Part shown: one piece after another, positions 61,701 to 64,000 of the stretch | How the letters are laid out: each line of letters starts with the position of its first letter | Position numbering within the stretch: position 1 is the stretch's first letter | Source: Osmia lignaria lignaria | Taxonomy: Eukaryota; Arthropoda; Insecta; Hymenoptera; Megachilidae | Assembly (NCBI RefSeq): GCF_051020975.1 | Contig: NW_027478170.1 | Location: 6,014,001-6,078,000 of the forward strand | Length of the DNA: 64,000 bases | Reading direction: 5' to 3' | The notes under the pieces: generated by a model | The model's database searches: none | What the model saw: the letters and a program-made list of their open reading frames with translations, nothing else | Told to the model about the DNA's origin: nothing | Position numbers and translations under genes: made by a program

Positions 61701-64000
61701 CTTAACATTTTGCCATAGCTCGCTTCGTTTCCGAGATATTTGCAGATATATCTCAAGGGAAGGGGCCTGACGGACATATTTCGAGATATTTCTTCTTCTT
61801 GTTGTTCTTCTTCTGCACAGCTAAGCTGGAAGTGGCATTTACAGCTCGCAATAGTGCAGAGTTATCTCAAAGAAAGGGGCCACGGTGTTTCTGTATCTCT
61901 ATTATGTTGGTGCGGCTTCGGAACTTTTAAATATCTTGATATATCTCGAGAACTACGCATCTGATCAAAAAATATCATAGAACATAAAAAGTAGGAAACT
62001 TAATTCTCTACAAAAAAGGTCTCTTAACATTTTGCCATAGCTCGCTTCGTTTCCGAGATATTTGCAGATTTATCTCAAGGGAAGGGGCCTGACGGACATA
62101 TTTCGAGATATTTCTTCTTCTTGTTGTTCTTCTTCTGCACAGCTAAGCTGGAAGTGGCATTTGCAGCTCGCAATAGTGCAGAGTTATCTCAAGGAAAGGG
62201 GCCACGGTGTTTCTGTATCTCTATTATGTTGGTGCGGCTTCGGAACTTTTAAATATCTTGATATATCTCGAGAACTACGCATCTGATCAAAAAATATCAT
62301 AGAACATAAAAAGTAGGAAACTTAATTCTCTACAAAAAAGGTCTCTTAACATTTTGCCATAGCTCGCTTCGTTTCCGAGATATTTGCAGATTTATCTCAA
62401 GGGAAGGGGCCTGACGGACATATTTCGAGATATTTCTTCTTCTTGTTGTTCTTCTTCTGCACAGCTAAGCTGGAAGTGGCATTTGCGGCTCGCACTAGTG
62501 CAGAGTTATCTCAAAGAAAGGGGCCACGGTGTTTCTGTATCTCTATTATGTTGGTGCGGCTTCGGAACTTTTAAATATCTCGATGTATCTCGAAAACTAC
62601 GCTTCTGATCAAAAAATATCATAGAACATAAATTGTAGGAAACATAATTCTCTACAAAAAAGGTCTCTTAACATTTTGCCATAGCTCGCTTCGTTTCCGA
62701 GATATTTGCAGATATATCTCAAGGGAAGGGGCCTGACGGACATATTTCGAGATATTTCTTCTTCTTGTTGTTCTTCTTCTGCACAGCTAAGCTGGAAGTG
62801 GCATTTACAGCTCGCAATAGTGCAGAGTTATCTCAAAGAAAGGGGCCACGGTGTTTCTGTATCTCTATTATGTTGGTGCGGCTTCGGAACTTTTAAATAT
62901 CTTGATATATCTCGAGAACTACGCATCTGATCAAAAAATATCATAGAACATAAAAAGTAGGAAACTTAATTCTCTACAAAAAAGGTCTCTTAACATTTTG
63001 CCATAGCTCGCTTCGTTTCCGAGATATTTGCAGATTTATCTCAAGGGAAGGGGCCTGACGGACATATTTCGAGATATTTCTTCTTCTTGTTGTTCTTCTT
63101 CTGCACAGCTAAGCTGGAAGTGGCATTTGCGGCTCGCACTAGTGCAGAGTTATCTCAAAGAAAGGGGCCACGGTGTTTCTGTATCCCTATTATGTTGGTG
63201 CGGCTTCGGAACTTTTAAATATCTCGATATATCTCGAAAACTACGCTTCTGATCAAAAAATATCATAGAACATAAAAAGTAGGAAACTTAATTCTCTACA
63301 AAAAAGGTCTCTTAACATTTTGCCATAGCTCGCTTCGTTTCCGAGATATTTGCAGATTTATCTCAAGGGAAGGGGCCTGACGGACATATTTCGAGATATT
63401 TCTTCTTCTTGTTGTTCTTCTTCTGCACAGCTAAGCTGGAAGTGGCATTTGCAGCTCGCAATAGTGCAGAGTTATCTCAAAGAAAGGGGCCACGGTGTTT
63501 CTGTATCTCTATTATGTTGGTGCGGCTTCGGAACTTTTAAATATCTTGATATATCTCGAGAACTACGCATCTGATCGAAAAATATCATAGAACATAAAAA
63601 GTAGGAAACTTAATTCTCTACAAAAAAGGTCTCTTAACATTTTGCCATAGCTCGCTTCGTTTCCGAGATATTTGCAGATTTATCTCAAGGGAAGGGGCCT
63701 GACGGACATATTTCGAGATATTTCTTCTTCTTGTTGTTCTTCTTCTGCACAGCTAAGCTGGAAGTGGCATTTGCGGCTCGCACTAGTGCAGAGTTATCTC
63801 AAAGAAAGGGGCCACGGTGTTTCTGTATCTCTATTATGTTGGTGCGGCTTCGGAACTTTTAAATATCTCGATGTATCTCGAAAACTACGCTTCTGATCAA
63901 AAAATATCATAGGACATAAATTGTAGGAAACATAATTCTCTACAAAAAAGGTCTCTTAACATTTTGCCATAGCTCGCTTCGTTTCCGAGATATTTGCAGA
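58739..64000 (+). repeat. 4-monomer HOR (1288 bp) running to the right edge
   Basis: Repeating order: A-prime copy (GATGTATC), ATATATC consensus copy, A-type copy with consensus tail, plain consensus copy. Units start at 58842, 60130, 61418, 62384 and 63672. The 61418 unit has only three monomers (966 bp) because its A-type member is missing. Private changes: CAGAATTATC near 58962, TTGGTCTTC near 59550, CAAGGAAAGG near 62191 and GATCGAAAA near 63576. GGACATAAATT marks units 60130, 61418 and 63672 but not 58842 or 62384. Confidence 0.93.
63994..64000 (+). repeat. First 7 bases of the next monomer at right edge
   Basis: The window ends in TTGCAGA, the start of another monomer in the same phase, so the array continues to the right without a visible boundary. 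Confidence 0.95.

Larger units (their letters stand above)
1..64000 (+). repeat. Satellite DNA array, 322-bp monomer, about 199 head-to-tail copies
   Basis: Every base belongs to a tandem repeat with a 322-bp period. Conserved landmarks (TTGCAGAT, GGACATATTTCGAGATA, CACAGCTAAGCTGG, GCGGCTTCGGAAC, TGATCAAAAAATATC, CTCTTAACATTTTGCC) recur once per period from edge to edge. Starting at TTGCAG there are 198 complete monomers (260-63993): 190 of 322 bp, six of 319 bp and two of 320 bp. No monomer is inverted and no foreign insertion is present. The array is most likely heterochromatic; a centromeric role is possible but not shown by sequence alone. Each monomer has a frame of about 74 codons opening with TTG, not ATG; because 322 is not a multiple of 3 the frame cannot continue into the next copy, and I do not regard it as a gene. 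I do not recognise the satellite family. Confidence 0.99.

Noticed and set aside
1..64000. Giant tandem-repeat protein gene
   Set aside because: 322 is not divisible by 3, so the frame rotates at each monomer and stops occur in every copy.
1..64000. CRISPR array
   Set aside because: The whole 322-bp unit is conserved; there are no short repeats separated by unique spacers and no cas genes.
1..64000. rDNA intergenic-spacer subrepeats
   Set aside because: No rRNA sequence appears in 64 kb, and the array is far longer and more uniform than a normal spacer block.
1..64000. Telomeric or simple-repeat array
   Set aside because: No TTAGG- or TTAGGG-type runs are present; the only microsatellite-like stretch is the 26-bp TTC tract in each monomer.
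1..64000. Transposon, LTR or viral remnant
   Set aside because: No terminal repeats, target-site duplications or enzyme motifs were found. The unit may descend from a mobile element, but nothing in the sequence shows it.

Overview
The whole window is one uninterrupted satellite-DNA array. A 322-bp monomer, always in the same orientation, runs from base 1 to base 64000. If each monomer is started at the conserved TTGCAG step (first complete start at 260), there are 198 complete monomers (260-63993), a 259-bp partial monomer at the left edge and 7 bases of the next at the right edge. Only eight monomers are not 322 bp: six have lost one 3-bp unit of a TTC-rich tract, and two have lost 2 bp. No unique sequence, transposon insertion, inverted monomer, RNA gene or credible protein gene is visible. 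Neither array edge is reached, so the real array is longer.

Organism: a long, in-register, hierarchically duplicated satellite points to eukaryotic heterochromatin (centromeric, pericentromeric or subtelomeric). The representative monomer 46941-47262 has 126 G+C of 322 (39%) by hand count. It holds 11 CpG against about 12.3 expected, so CpG is not depleted. That fits an invertebrate such as an insect better than a vertebrate or a heavily methylated plant genome, but this is inference. I do not recognise the family.

Layout: 1-4476 holds mixed monomers and a 2 x 644-bp dimer duplication. 4477-14528 is a mosaic of nested 4-, 7-, 9-, 10- and 13-monomer duplications built from haplotypes seen only in the left part. 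14529-22314 is mostly alternation of two subtypes (A and B). 22315-28142 is a 9-monomer (2895-bp) tandem duplication. 28470-39118 is an 11-monomer (3542-bp) higher-order repeat (HOR) in three almost identical copies. 40402-44018 is a 5-monomer (1610-bp) HOR, 48027-51654 a 5-monomer (1608-bp) HOR, 54238-58738 a 7-monomer (2251-bp) duplication, and 58739-64000 a 4-monomer (1288-bp) HOR with one unit missing a monomer. Mixed monomers fill the gaps.

How it works together: nothing here forms a pathway. What the sequence records is concerted evolution by in-register unequal exchange and conversion. The most interesting signals are two mutually exclusive configurations of an ATATCTCG motif that roughly alternate along the array, hybrid monomers whose switch points fall in that motif cluster, an internal 20-bp direct repeat in the monomer, and a deletion haplotype spread over about 34 kb. 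Throughout, r means position within the monomer, with r1 = the first T of TTGCAG.
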